5,746 nucleotides of DNA from Deltaproteobacteria bacterium (GTDB taxonomy: Bacteria > Desulfobacterota > Desulfobacteria > Desulfobacterales > JAABPS01): the NCBI GenBank assembly GCA_019309685.1, contig JAFDFT010000174.1, positions 1-5,746 on the forward strand, read 5' to 3'. The position numbers and the translations under genes were made by a program. The notes under the pieces are model-generated. The model ran no database searches. It was given only the letters and a program-made list of their open reading frames with translations, and had not been told where the DNA came from. Shown in pieces: positions 1 through 5,746 of this stretch. How positions within the stretch are numbered: the stretch's first letter is position 1; every line of letters starts with the position of its first letter.

Positions 1-14
1 AAACGGGGGTTAGC

Positions 15-1340
15 ATGACAGAAAAAGATGGACCCGATAATTCTTTTGGGGAAACAAACCCTTCTGAAGACCCATTTGTTATGAACGATAAAAAAGAAGA
101 CCTTGATGACATTCAAGACAGTGACGAGGAAATTATTGAACTGACTGATCCAGATGACGCCTCTGTTGATGAATCCGAAGAAGAAATCATTGAACCCGCT
201 GATTTCTTGGATGAACCCACTGAAAATGATCCCAATTTTTTTGATCAAGTTGATGACAGTACATCGTTTCTTGACGACAAGGAGGACATTATCGAACTTA
301 CAGATACTGTGGAACAACCGTCTACAGAACAACCATCTGTATCTGCACAAAATTTTAATGAAGCACCAGCTTCTGAGAACGATCTTTCCTCAGACGATAA
401 AGACCTCTTTGTTTTTACTGACAGCGGAGATGAAGCGTATATAGAAGATGATGATATCCTTTCGGATACTGTTTTCGCTGATGAACCAGCTAAAGCAAGC
501 GATCAAAATATTGATGAGGAACCAGACATGCTTGCCCAGCAAAAAGAAGAGCCGGCAAGTCAAGATAGTGAAATGTTTGACGACACAGTTTTCGCTAATG
601 AGCCTTCTGAAGATGATGATGAAGAGCTGGCCGTGCTTACGGAAATAGATGAATCATCACCGCAGATAGAGAAGGAAATGTTTAATGATACTGTTTTTTC
701 CGGTGAATCCATGGAAAATGCTGATGAAGAACTGGCGGTGCTCACTAAACCGGAAGACAAAAAAGTGGAGGAAGAAACTACCACAGACGTTACTGCTGCT
801 TTTATCGAAGAGCCTTCTATGGAAGACGACAGCGATATGGTTTTGCTTGAAGAGACTAAAACCGAACCCCCTGCTGTTGAAAAAACTTTCATAGAATCAA
901 ATACTTACCGTCCTGCCGAAAGCGACCAATTGGAGACAGAAAGCACCGCGGATAAAGATATCGCTGATTCACTTGGTATGAATTTAGAGTCAGACGTTAA
1001 CATGGCTAAGGATGCGGAAGTTGACGATGAAGTTGCGTTGGCCTTTGAGGTTGATGTTGAAAATTTAGAAACCGAACAGGGACAATTGGACACCGGAGTG
1101 CCTGAAAGCATGGAATTTGATTCCCTTCAGACAGACCAACGTGCACAAACTATTTCTCCTGAGCCTGTTTCTTTTCAACCCGAACAGCTTGAAGCAGCTT
1201 TGGAAAAAGTCATTAAAAAATTATTTGGACAAAAAATTGATAACCTGATCGTTGATGTCATCGAGAAAGCAGTGCAAACGGATATTGATAAAATAAAAAA
1301 AGAATTGCTTAAAGGAACAACGGGCGATGGCGATTCATAA
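15..1340 (+). CDS. acidic repetitive protein of unknown function
   Basis: I do not recognise a named family. The 441-residue product is very rich in Asp, Glu, Ser and Thr, has no signal peptide or membrane segment, and is probably a largely disordered cytoplasmic protein. Two motif types recur. One is an IIELTD-like motif (residues 39-44, 91-96, variant IIEPAD 58-63). The other is a DTVF block (151-154, 190-193, 225-228), with two longer units starting EMF at 186 and 221 and ending DEELAVLT 35 residues apart. The last part (about 388-432) changes character: it is Lys- and hydrophobic-rich and predicted amphipathic helix (LEKVIKKLFGQKIDNLIVDV). This resembles tails I recall on deltaproteobacterial hypothetical and signalling-type proteins, so a protein-docking helix on an acidic linker is a guess. 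GGGGG at 5-9 is a plausible ribosome-binding site for the ATG at 15, but the frame stays open to the left window edge, so the true start could lie upstream. Confidence 0.75.
   Translation: MTEKDGPDNSFGETNPSEDPFVMNDKKEDLDDIQDSDEEIIELTDPDDASVDESEEEIIEPADFLDEPTENDPNFFDQVDDSTSFLDDKEDIIELTDTVEQPSTEQPSVSAQNFNEAPASENDLSSDDKDLFVFTDSGDEAYIEDDDILSDTVFADEPAKASDQNIDEEPDMLAQQKEEPASQDSEMFDDTVFANEPSEDDDEELAVLTEIDESSPQIEKEMFNDTVFSGESMENADEELAVLTKPEDKKVEEETTTDVTAAFIEEPSMEDDSDMVLLEETKTEPPAVEKTFIESNTYRPAESDQLETESTADKDIADSLGMNLESDVNMAKDAEVDDEVALAFEVDVENLETEQGQLDTGVPESMEFDSLQTDQRAQTISPEPVSFQPEQLEAALEKVIKKLFGQKIDNLIVDVIEKAVQTDIDKIKKELLKGTTGDGDS
459..749 (+). repeat. degenerate in-frame repeats in the acidic gene
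   Basis: Two units starting at 570 and 675 are 105 bases (35 codons) apart. Both encode EMF-x-DTVF followed by an acidic spacer and DEELAVLT. A shorter third copy of the DTVF part (LSDTVFADEP) starts near 459. The DNA copies differ at many third positions (for example gacgacacagttttc against aatgatactgttttt). The repeat is therefore old or maintained at protein level, not a recent DNA duplication. Confidence 0.7.
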
Positions 1341-1354
1341 AATTTAATAGCAGG

Positions 1355-1384
1355 TTGACGCAACCGCCTGGTGACATTTAAAAT
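1355..1384 (+). promoter_or_regulatory. candidate sigma70-like promoter for a short transcript
   Basis: TTGACG (1355-1360) and TAAAAT (1379-1384) each match the sigma70 consensus at 5 of 6 positions, with an 18-base spacer. It lies just after the acidic gene and would start transcription near 1391, in front of the terminator at 1507-1531. The -35 box also sits in a small inverted repeat (GGTTG-ACG-CAACC, 1353-1365), so part of the signal could be an RNA hairpin in the acidic gene's 3' end. The call is motif-based only. Confidence 0.35.
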
Positions 1385-1390
1385 AATTAA

Positions 1391-1531
1391 AATTGATGGT
1401 CTTGGAAAAAATCAATGGGGGCAAAGTAAAAAGATCTATTTTCACGCTTTAGCGGGACAGCGCAACGCTGAAATTGGACTTTTTACGCAGTCATCAAGAT
1501 TATCCTGGGGATTATTAAATAATCCCCTTTT
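1391..1531 (+). ncRNA. candidate short non-coding transcript (3' UTR or sRNA)
   Basis: This is an inference from a promoter-like sequence upstream and a clear terminator at the end, giving a predicted transcript of roughly 140 nucleotides. Inside it a perfect 5-bp hairpin (CAGCG-CAA-CGCTG, 1458-1470) is followed by GGACTTTTTACGCAGTCATCAA-like sequence, which I remember as a recurrent intergenic motif in Desulfobacterales. The alternative is that this is simply the long 3' untranslated region of the acidic gene. No convincing protein is encoded: the open frame from GTG 1371 lacks a ribosome-binding site. Confidence 0.3.
1507..1531 (+). terminator. rho-independent terminator
   Basis: A perfect inverted repeat with arms GGGGATTATT (1507-1516) and AATAATCCCC (1518-1527) is directly followed by TTTT (1528-1531). 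The G/C-rich base next to the T-run on the + strand is the classical intrinsic terminator arrangement. The other strand has no T-run at the matching end, so it acts on + strand transcription. It separates the acidic gene's transcript from the element and valS downstream. Confidence 0.7.
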
Positions 1532-1554
1532 CAATTTTAAAACCTTTGCATCTC

Positions 1555-1725
1555 AATTGAGCAAAAGTTGAGAATGCTCCAGCTTGCCCGGCGACAGGAT
1601 CTACGCTTCGCTCCGACAAAGCATTAAGGGTGAAGCAGTAATAATATACTGCGATTCCTTGATAACGCAGAAGATGGGGTATTATCGGCTTTCCCGTAGG
1701 GTAAATAAAATGAAAATTAAAATGG
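1555..1725 (+). ncRNA. structured dispersed element, copy 1 (unidentified RNA class)
   Basis: This is homologous to the element at 5597-5746. Both begin AATTGAGC and share a 5' part (through CAGCTT and GGCG). A core (1626-1712 against 5637-5723) then aligns gap-free with 66 of 87 identities by hand count. Predicted stems: an outer stem 1625-1630 with 1656-1661; an inner hairpin GCAGTA/TACTGC (1635-1640 with 1647-1652, loop ATAATA); GATGG with TTATC (1673-1677 with 1682-1686); and CCC-GTA-GGG (about 1694-1702). Relative to copy 2 it carries about 30 extra bases at 1594-1625. The 3' limit is soft: similarity fades after the AAAATG run near 1712-1725. No protein gene is attached, and I see no group II domain V hairpin before valS, so this copy is either a solitary RNA or a remnant. 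The + strand was chosen because of the shared orientation and the G-U-compatible changes. Confidence 0.6.
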
Positions 1726-1965
1726 TATTTATACCTCATCCATAGAAGATATGCAAAAACCTGAATAAAACGAGTTATACGCTTAAACCATACATAATTA
1801 TTAAAGGGTTTTCATTTTATTTACGCTCTTTTGAGGTAGTACTATCATCATGTTTTCAATACCCGTGTCACTGCAATTTAATAAATATACTATATGAGAA
1901 AAATGACTGCGACTGCATCTCAATACATATAAATTACAATAAATTTTTCGATTCAGCACACAACT
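1726..1965 (+). other. AT-rich valS leader, no gene recognised
   Basis: Nothing coding or clearly structured is visible. A TATACT at 1886-1891 and a TACAAT at 1935-1940 resemble -10 boxes, but neither has a good -35 partner, so the valS promoter is not assigned. GACTGC is tandemly duplicated at 1905-1916. TGCATCTCAAT at 1914-1924 repeats the sequence at 1547-1557, which spans the 5' edge of element copy 1. No T-box specifier or antiterminator arrangement is present, although valS is a T-box target in Firmicutes. Confidence 0.4.
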
Positions 1966-1981
1966 GAAGGAGCAAAAATAA

Positions 1982-4648
1982 ATGGGTTCAGTTATACTTG
2001 ATAAATCCTACCAGCCCGATGAAGTAGAAAAACGATGGTACGATTTCTGGGAAAAAGAACAGTTATTCGCTGCCAGTGAAAATAAAACACAAAAAACGTA
2101 TTCCATTGTCATCCCGCCGCCCAATGTTACAGGCGTTCTTCATATGGGACACGCGCTTAATATTACACTTCAGGATATCCTTTGCCGGTATAGACGTTTG
2201 AAGGGCGACAATGTCCTTTGGATGCCGGGAACCGATCACGCTGGGATCGCCACACAAAATGTTGTTGAAAAAATGCTTGCCAGCAAAAACACTCACCGCC
2301 ATCAACTCGGCAGAGAAAAATTCATTGAAGCAGTTTGGCAATGGAAAGAAAAATACGGCAGCGCAATTATCAATCAGTTAAAAAGGATGGGTGCTTCCTG
2401 TGACTGGCAGCGTGAACGTTTCACGATGGATGAAGGATTGTCATTAGCAGTACGAAAAGTGTTCGTTCAGCTCTATAATGAAGGCCTTATCTATCGGGGA
2501 AAATACATCATCAACTGGTGTCCCAGATGCCATACAGCACTTGCCGACCTTGAAGTTGATCATGATGAAGTAAATGGAAATCTCTATCATATTCGGTACC
2601 CTTACCCGAACAGCACTAAAGGCCTCATCATCGCCACCACCCGTCCTGAAACTATGCTGGGCGATACCGCAATGGCCGTAAACCCAAATGACAACCGCTA
2701 TGTGGGGCTGAAGAATAATACCGTTATTCTTCCGCTGATGAATAAAGAAATCCCTATTATTAAAGACGAATACGTTGATATGTCCTTTGGAACAGGAGCG
2801 CTCAAGATTACACCCGCACATGACCCAAATGACTTTGAAATAGGTCTCAGACATAAACTCCCCAGCATTGTCGTAATCGGCGATGACGGAAAGATGACGT
2901 CTGAAGCTGGCAAATATCAGGGACTTGATCGGACGGAGTGCAGAAAAGCAGTAGTTAAGGATCTTGAAGAACAAGGGCTGTTGGTTAAAATTGAACCCCA
3001 CATGCATAGTATCGGACACTGCTACCGGTGCAAAACTATTATAGAACCGAATCTGTCAGAGCAATGGTTTGTAAAAGCCAAACCACTAGCTGAAAAAGCT
3101 ATTGCCGCCGTAAAAAGCGGTGAAACTAAAATCATACCGGACACCTGGGCCAATACGTATTTTGATTGGCTTGAAAATATCAGAGACTGGTGTATTTCCC
3201 GTCAAATTTGGTGGGGACATCAAATCCCGGCATGGACCTGCACAACATGTAATGAACTTATCGTTTCAATGGATACGCCAACATCCTGCACTGCCTGTGA
3301 CAGCACTCAGCTTGTTCAGGAATCCGATGTTCTGGATACCTGGTTCAGTTCGGCATTGTGGCCTTTTTCCACCATGGGCTGGCCGGAAAAAACACCCTTG
3401 CTAAAGTGCTTTTACCCAACATCAGTTCTGGTGACAGGTTTTGATATTCTATTTTTTTGGGTTGCCAGGATGATGATGATGGGGCTTCATTTTATGGATG
3501 ATGTTCCCTTTAAGGATGTATATGTCCATGCGCTTGTCCGTGATGAAGACGGCAAAAAAATGAGCAAATCAAAAGGCAATGTCATTGACCCCATAACCAT
3601 TATTGATAATTACGGAACCGACGCGTTTAGATTCACTCTGGCCGCTTTCGCCGCCCAGGGAAGAGATGTCAAGATGTCAGAAAAACGCGTAGAAGGATAC
3701 CGTCACTTTGTCAACAAGCTTTGGAATGCGGCGCGATTTGCACTGATGCACTTAGGAGAAGAACAAAAAGAACTCATTCTTAAAGATCTTTCCCTGCCTG
3801 ACAAATGGATACTTTCACGGCTTTATTCAATCATTGACTCCGTTACAGACGCGCTTGAAGAATATCGTTTTAACGATGCTGCATCAACGATATATAATTT
3901 TGTATGGCATGAATTTTGTGACTGGTATCTGGAAGCCATTAAACCGATTCTTTACGAAAAGGATAAAAAAGGGTGTCGCACGTCAACCATGTCGGTTATG
4001 TGGAGAGTACTTCATGATATACTTATTATGCTTCACCCATTTATGCCTTTTGTTACAGAAGAAATTTGGCATAAGTTCCCCGGCACCGAAGACTCAATTC
4101 TTAAAACCGCATTCCCCGCCAATGAAGAAAGCAAGGCTAAAAAGCTGAAAAATAAAGACGCGGAAGTTGAAATGGAGATTATTGAAAAAGTTATTACAGG
4201 CATTAGAAATATAAGAGGCGAGATGAATATCAATCCATCCTTATCCCTTACAGCTGCAATTCATACTATTGATTCGCAAATTACAGAAATAGTGGACAGA
4301 TATGAAAATATTATTTTAGACCTTGCCAAACTTGAATCATTAACTGTAACGGATCCCCAGGAAAGACCGAAGTTTGCGGCAGCCGCAGTTATTGACGGAG
4401 CGTCAATATTTGTTTCTCTGGAAGGAATCATTGACTTTGAAAAAGAAGCCGGTCGGCTTGAAAAAGAACTGGAAAAACTGGATAATGAACTGTCAACCAT
4501 TACCAAAAAACTAAACAACGATAGCTTTATTACAAAAGCACCGGATGATGTCGTCAAAAAAGTAAAGAAAAAATATCTGGCGCTGATCGAAAAACAAGAT
4601 AAACTAAAAACAAATCTTGATAAGACAAGAAGTTTTGCGAACAATTAA
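1982..4648 (+). CDS. valS: valyl-tRNA synthetase
   Basis: This class I aminoacyl-tRNA synthetase activates valine with ATP and charges tRNA-Val in the cytoplasm. At 888 residues it is close to the usual bacterial length. The N-terminal Rossmann domain has the HIGH-type motif HMGH (54-57) after PPPNVTG, and the second ATP-binding motif is KMSKS (526-530). The CP1 editing domain, which removes mischarged threonine, shows TTRPETMLGDTA (219-230) and AHDPND (279-284). Cys pairs C180/C183, C347/C350, C420/C423 and C436/C439 are the zinc-ribbon-like pairs seen in many ValRS. WWGHQIPAW (410-418) and DVLDTWFSSALWPF (449-462) are signature stretches. The helical anticodon-binding domain spans about 600-760, and a charged coiled coil that contacts tRNA ends the protein (about 815-884). 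GAAGGAG (1966-1972) is a strong ribosome-binding site nine bases before the ATG. A stop codon (1979-1981) immediately precedes it in frame, which fixes the start. Confidence 0.97.
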   Translation: MGSVILDKSYQPDEVEKRWYDFWEKEQLFAASENKTQKTYSIVIPPPNVTGVLHMGHALNITLQDILCRYRRLKGDNVLWMPGTDHAGIATQNVVEKMLASKNTHRHQLGREKFIEAVWQWKEKYGSAIINQLKRMGASCDWQRERFTMDEGLSLAVRKVFVQLYNEGLIYRGKYIINWCPRCHTALADLEVDHDEVNGNLYHIRYPYPNSTKGLIIATTRPETMLGDTAMAVNPNDNRYVGLKNNTVILPLMNKEIPIIKDEYVDMSFGTGALKITPAHDPNDFEIGLRHKLPSIVVIGDDGKMTSEAGKYQGLDRTECRKAVVKDLEEQGLLVKIEPHMHSIGHCYRCKTIIEPNLSEQWFVKAKPLAEKAIAAVKSGETKIIPDTWANTYFDWLENIRDWCISRQIWWGHQIPAWTCTTCNELIVSMDTPTSCTACDSTQLVQESDVLDTWFSSALWPFSTMGWPEKTPLLKCFYPTSVLVTGFDILFFWVARMMMMGLHFMDDVPFKDVYVHALVRDEDGKKMSKSKGNVIDPITIIDNYGTDAFRFTLAAFAAQGRDVKMSEKRVEGYRHFVNKLWNAARFALMHLGEEQKELILKDLSLPDKWILSRLYSIIDSVTDALEEYRFNDAASTIYNFVWHEFCDWYLEAIKPILYEKDKKGCRTSTMSVMWRVLHDILIMLHPFMPFVTEEIWHKFPGTEDSILKTAFPANEESKAKKLKNKDAEVEMEIIEKVITGIRNIRGEMNINPSLSLTAAIHTIDSQITEIVDRYENIILDLAKLESLTVTDPQERPKFAAAAVIDGASIFVSLEGIIDFEKEAGRLEKELEKLDNELSTITKKLNNDSFITKAPDDVVKKVKKKYLALIEKQDKLKTNLDKTRSFANN

Positions 4649-4685
4649 TAGCCATTTTAACGCGTAGAGAAATTTCTAGGATTTT

Positions 4686-4711
4686 CCCAAACTCATTGGG
4701 TACGAATTTTT
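4686..4711 (+). promoter_or_regulatory. hairpin in the valS-nadC gap, at the nadC start
   Basis: CCCAA (4686-4690) can pair with TTGGG (4696-4700), and a T-run at 4707-4711 abuts the nadC ATG. No good Shine-Dalgarno sequence precedes nadC. The only G-rich stretch is this GGG, 11 bases from the ATG and inside the stem. The hairpin could weakly terminate, modulate nadC translation, or be chance: the stem is only 5 bp, and the T-run is separated from it by six bases. Confidence 0.25.
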
Positions 4712-5548
4712 ATGATAAATACAGCCGCTCACCTCATTGATCTGGCACTGAAAGAAGATTATGGGTCAGGCGATATTACAACAGACAACCTTATTGACCC
4801 TGCCCTTTCCGGAGTCGGTCAAATGATTGCCAAGGAACCGCTTGTGGTTGCCGGAATTGATATTGTTCAACAGGTATTTAACCACATTGATCCCAATATT
4901 GTTACAATACCAAATTATACAGATGGCGATTTCATCCAAAAAGGTGAAGCCATTTTAAAAATTGAAGGATCCATGCGGGCACTGCTCATTGGTGAGCGAA
5001 CCGCGTTAAACTTTCTTCAGCGCCTTTCGGGTATTGCCACACTGGTCCGTTCCTACGTGGATATGTTGGAAAATAGAAAAGTTCGTCTGGCAGACACTAG
5101 AAAAACAACACCGGGGTGGCGCGTTTTAGAAAAATACGCGGTTCGGGTTGGCGGCGGCGATAACCATCGAATGGGCTTGTATGACGGAGTCCTTATCAAG
5201 GACAACCACATTGCTGCCCGCGGAGGTATTAAACAATCCATTGAAGAAGTAAGAAGTAAAATATCCCATCTCATCAAAATAGAAGTTGAAGTTTCTGATC
5301 TTGAGCAAGCAAAAGAAGCAGTTCAAGCAGGTGCGGACATCATTATGCTGGACAATATGGACGAAGACCAAGTCAAAGAAGCGGTGAGCCTAATTGACGG
5401 AAAGGCTGTTATAGAAGTAAGCGGTAACGTTACAAAAAATGATCTCCCTAAACTTGCCGACACCGGGGTAGATATTATTTCCGTTGGTGCTTTGACGCAT
5501 TCCGCGAGATGTGTGGATATCAGCATGAAGATAAAAAATCCACTTTAA
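4712..5548 (+). CDS. nadC: nicotinate-nucleotide pyrophosphorylase (quinolinate phosphoribosyltransferase)
   Basis: NadC converts quinolinate and PRPP to nicotinate mononucleotide, CO2 and pyrophosphate, the entry to NAD in the de novo pathway (after NadB and NadA, not in this window). It is cytoplasmic and normally a dimer or hexamer of dimers. The 278 residues match the family length. The N-terminal alpha/beta sandwich has LALKEDYGSGDITT (11-24) and AKEPLVVAG (40-48). The barrel holds the active site: GERTALNFLQRLSG (94-107, R96), DTRKTTPG (128-135, R130/K131), GGGDNHRMGLYD (147-158, H152/R153), LIKDNH (161-166, K163), IEVEV (190-194), MLDN (212-215, D214) and SVGALTHSA (257-265). All expected catalytic positions are present. 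The ATG at 4712 is the first usual start codon in a frame open from 4661, and it gives a normal N-terminus, although no Shine-Dalgarno sequence is evident. It lies 63 bases after valS on the same strand, so co-transcription is plausible. Confidence 0.96.
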   Translation: MINTAAHLIDLALKEDYGSGDITTDNLIDPALSGVGQMIAKEPLVVAGIDIVQQVFNHIDPNIVTIPNYTDGDFIQKGEAILKIEGSMRALLIGERTALNFLQRLSGIATLVRSYVDMLENRKVRLADTRKTTPGWRVLEKYAVRVGGGDNHRMGLYDGVLIKDNHIAARGGIKQSIEEVRSKISHLIKIEVEVSDLEQAKEAVQAGADIIMLDNMDEDQVKEAVSLIDGKAVIEVSGNVTKNDLPKLADTGVDIISVGALTHSARCVDISMKIKNPL

Positions 5549-5596
5549 AATAATTGTTTCAACGCCCCTGACCATCTTGACGAAAAATGACACACT
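5549..5596 (+). other. short spacer after nadC, no terminator seen
   Basis: I see no hairpin plus T-run behind nadC. The stretch holds two short matches to the valS leader: TGTTTCAACGCCCCTG (5555-5570) resembles TGTTTTCAATACCCGTG at 1851-1867, and GAAAAATGAC (5582-5591) recurs at 1898-1907. Their meaning is unclear. Transcription of nadC may continue into the element that starts at 5597. Confidence 0.35.
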
Positions 5597-5746
5597 AATT
5601 GAGCGAAAGGTGAGAGTCTGTCAGCTTCATGGCGTCCAGGGTGAAGCCGTAATCAGCTACTGCAAACCCTGGGCAACACAGGAGATGGCGTGCCATCGGC
5701 TTTCCCGAAGGGTGCACAAAATGGAAATGAAATGACAATATCCTTT
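5597..5746 (+). ncRNA. structured dispersed element, copy 2 (unidentified RNA class, runs to window edge)
   Basis: This is the better-folded relative of the element at 1555-1725, beginning with the same AATTGAGC. Predicted stems: CCAGGGT/ACCCTGG (5636-5642 with 5666-5672, all seven pairs Watson-Crick); an inner hairpin 5646-5651 with 5658-5663 (one C-U mismatch, loop ATCAGC); GATGG/CCATC (5684-5688 with 5693-5697, loop CGTG); and CCC-GAA-GGG (5704-5712). Compared with copy 1, pair C5637-G5671 becomes A1626-U1660, a compensatory double change. Several other pairs change between G-C and G-U. After the last hairpin the sequence is AAAATGGAAATGAAATGA, with no long open frame before the edge. Possible identities are a group II intron 5' domain, a HEARO/IscB-type RNA, another transposon-linked RNA, or a new family. 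I could not match it to a riboswitch consensus. Confidence 0.6.

Noticed and set aside
1371..1571. 66-codon open frame beginning with GTG
   Set aside because: It has no ribosome-binding site, runs straight through the terminator hairpin and into element copy 1, and its product resembles no protein I know. The frame is most likely fortuitous.
1626..1645. AGGGTGAAGCAG resembling the T-box motif AGGGTGG.ACCGCG upstream of valS
   Set aside because: The match stops after AGGGTG. No specifier loop or terminator/antiterminator pair follows before valS, and the same sequence occurs after nadC, where no tRNA-synthetase gene is visible.
1515..1739. 74-codon frame on the minus strand across element copy 1
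   Set aside because: It overlaps the structured element, begins in AT-rich sequence without a convincing ribosome-binding site, and the element's differences between copies preserve pairing, not codons. The homologous stretch of copy 2 is not evidence for a shared protein.
1726..1981. Group II intron domain V/VI downstream of copy 1
   Set aside because: No GAGCCG...CGGTTC or AGC/GUU-type 34-base hairpin is visible, so a complete intron at this locus is not supported.
2444..3019. 191-codon minus-strand frame inside valS
   Set aside because: It lies opposite the strongly conserved ValRS editing domain and has no family features. It is a shadow of the real gene.
5556..5573. GTTTCAACGCCCCTG as a CRISPR repeat
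   Set aside because: There is only one copy in this stretch, with no regularly spaced repeats. The weak match at 1852 is a single distant occurrence.
5636..5713. Known riboswitch (c-di-GMP, cobalamin or glycine type) behind nadC
   Set aside because: The stem arrangement and loop sequences do not match the consensus motifs I know for these classes, and similar sequence sits in an unrelated context at 1626-1712.

Overview
The window looks like a chromosomal segment from a Gram-negative bacterium. My best guess is Desulfobacterota (the sulfate-reducing, formerly deltaproteobacterial, lineage). This rests on the style of the valyl-tRNA synthetase and NadC proteins, on a very acidic protein with IIELTD-type motifs and a lysine-rich C-terminal helix, and on an intergenic 'GGACTTTTTACG..GTCATCAA' motif that I remember from such genomes. 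These are recollections, not search results. The DNA is moderately AT-leaning, and all three convincing genes lie on the + strand.

Layout: (1) 15-1340, a 441-residue acidic, internally repetitive protein of unknown function with a predicted amphipathic helix at its C-terminus. (2) 1341-1981, a 641-base stretch with no convincing gene but several structured pieces. These are a candidate sigma70-like promoter (1355-1384), a good rho-independent terminator (1507-1531), a structured element (1555-1725) and an AT-rich leader ahead of the next gene. (3) 1982-4648, valS, complete, with all signature motifs. (4) 4712-5548, nadC, complete, with intact catalytic residues but a poor ribosome-binding site. 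(5) 5549-5746, a short spacer and then a second copy of the structured element, which runs to the right edge.

valS and nadC are ordinary housekeeping genes (tRNA-Val charging and NAD biosynthesis). They are 63 bases apart and may be co-transcribed. The acidic protein is separated from them by a terminator and is probably a different transcription unit.

The most interesting content is the pair of related non-coding elements, both on the + strand, one downstream of the acidic gene and one downstream of nadC. Their cores align without gaps over 87 positions at 66 identities (hand count). The differences largely preserve stems: one double compensatory change and several G-C to G-U exchanges. That pattern points to a structured RNA carried by a dispersed element. 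I cannot identify its class. A mobile-element-associated RNA (group II intron 5' part, IscB/HEARO-type guide RNA, or similar) and a new RNA family are both open.
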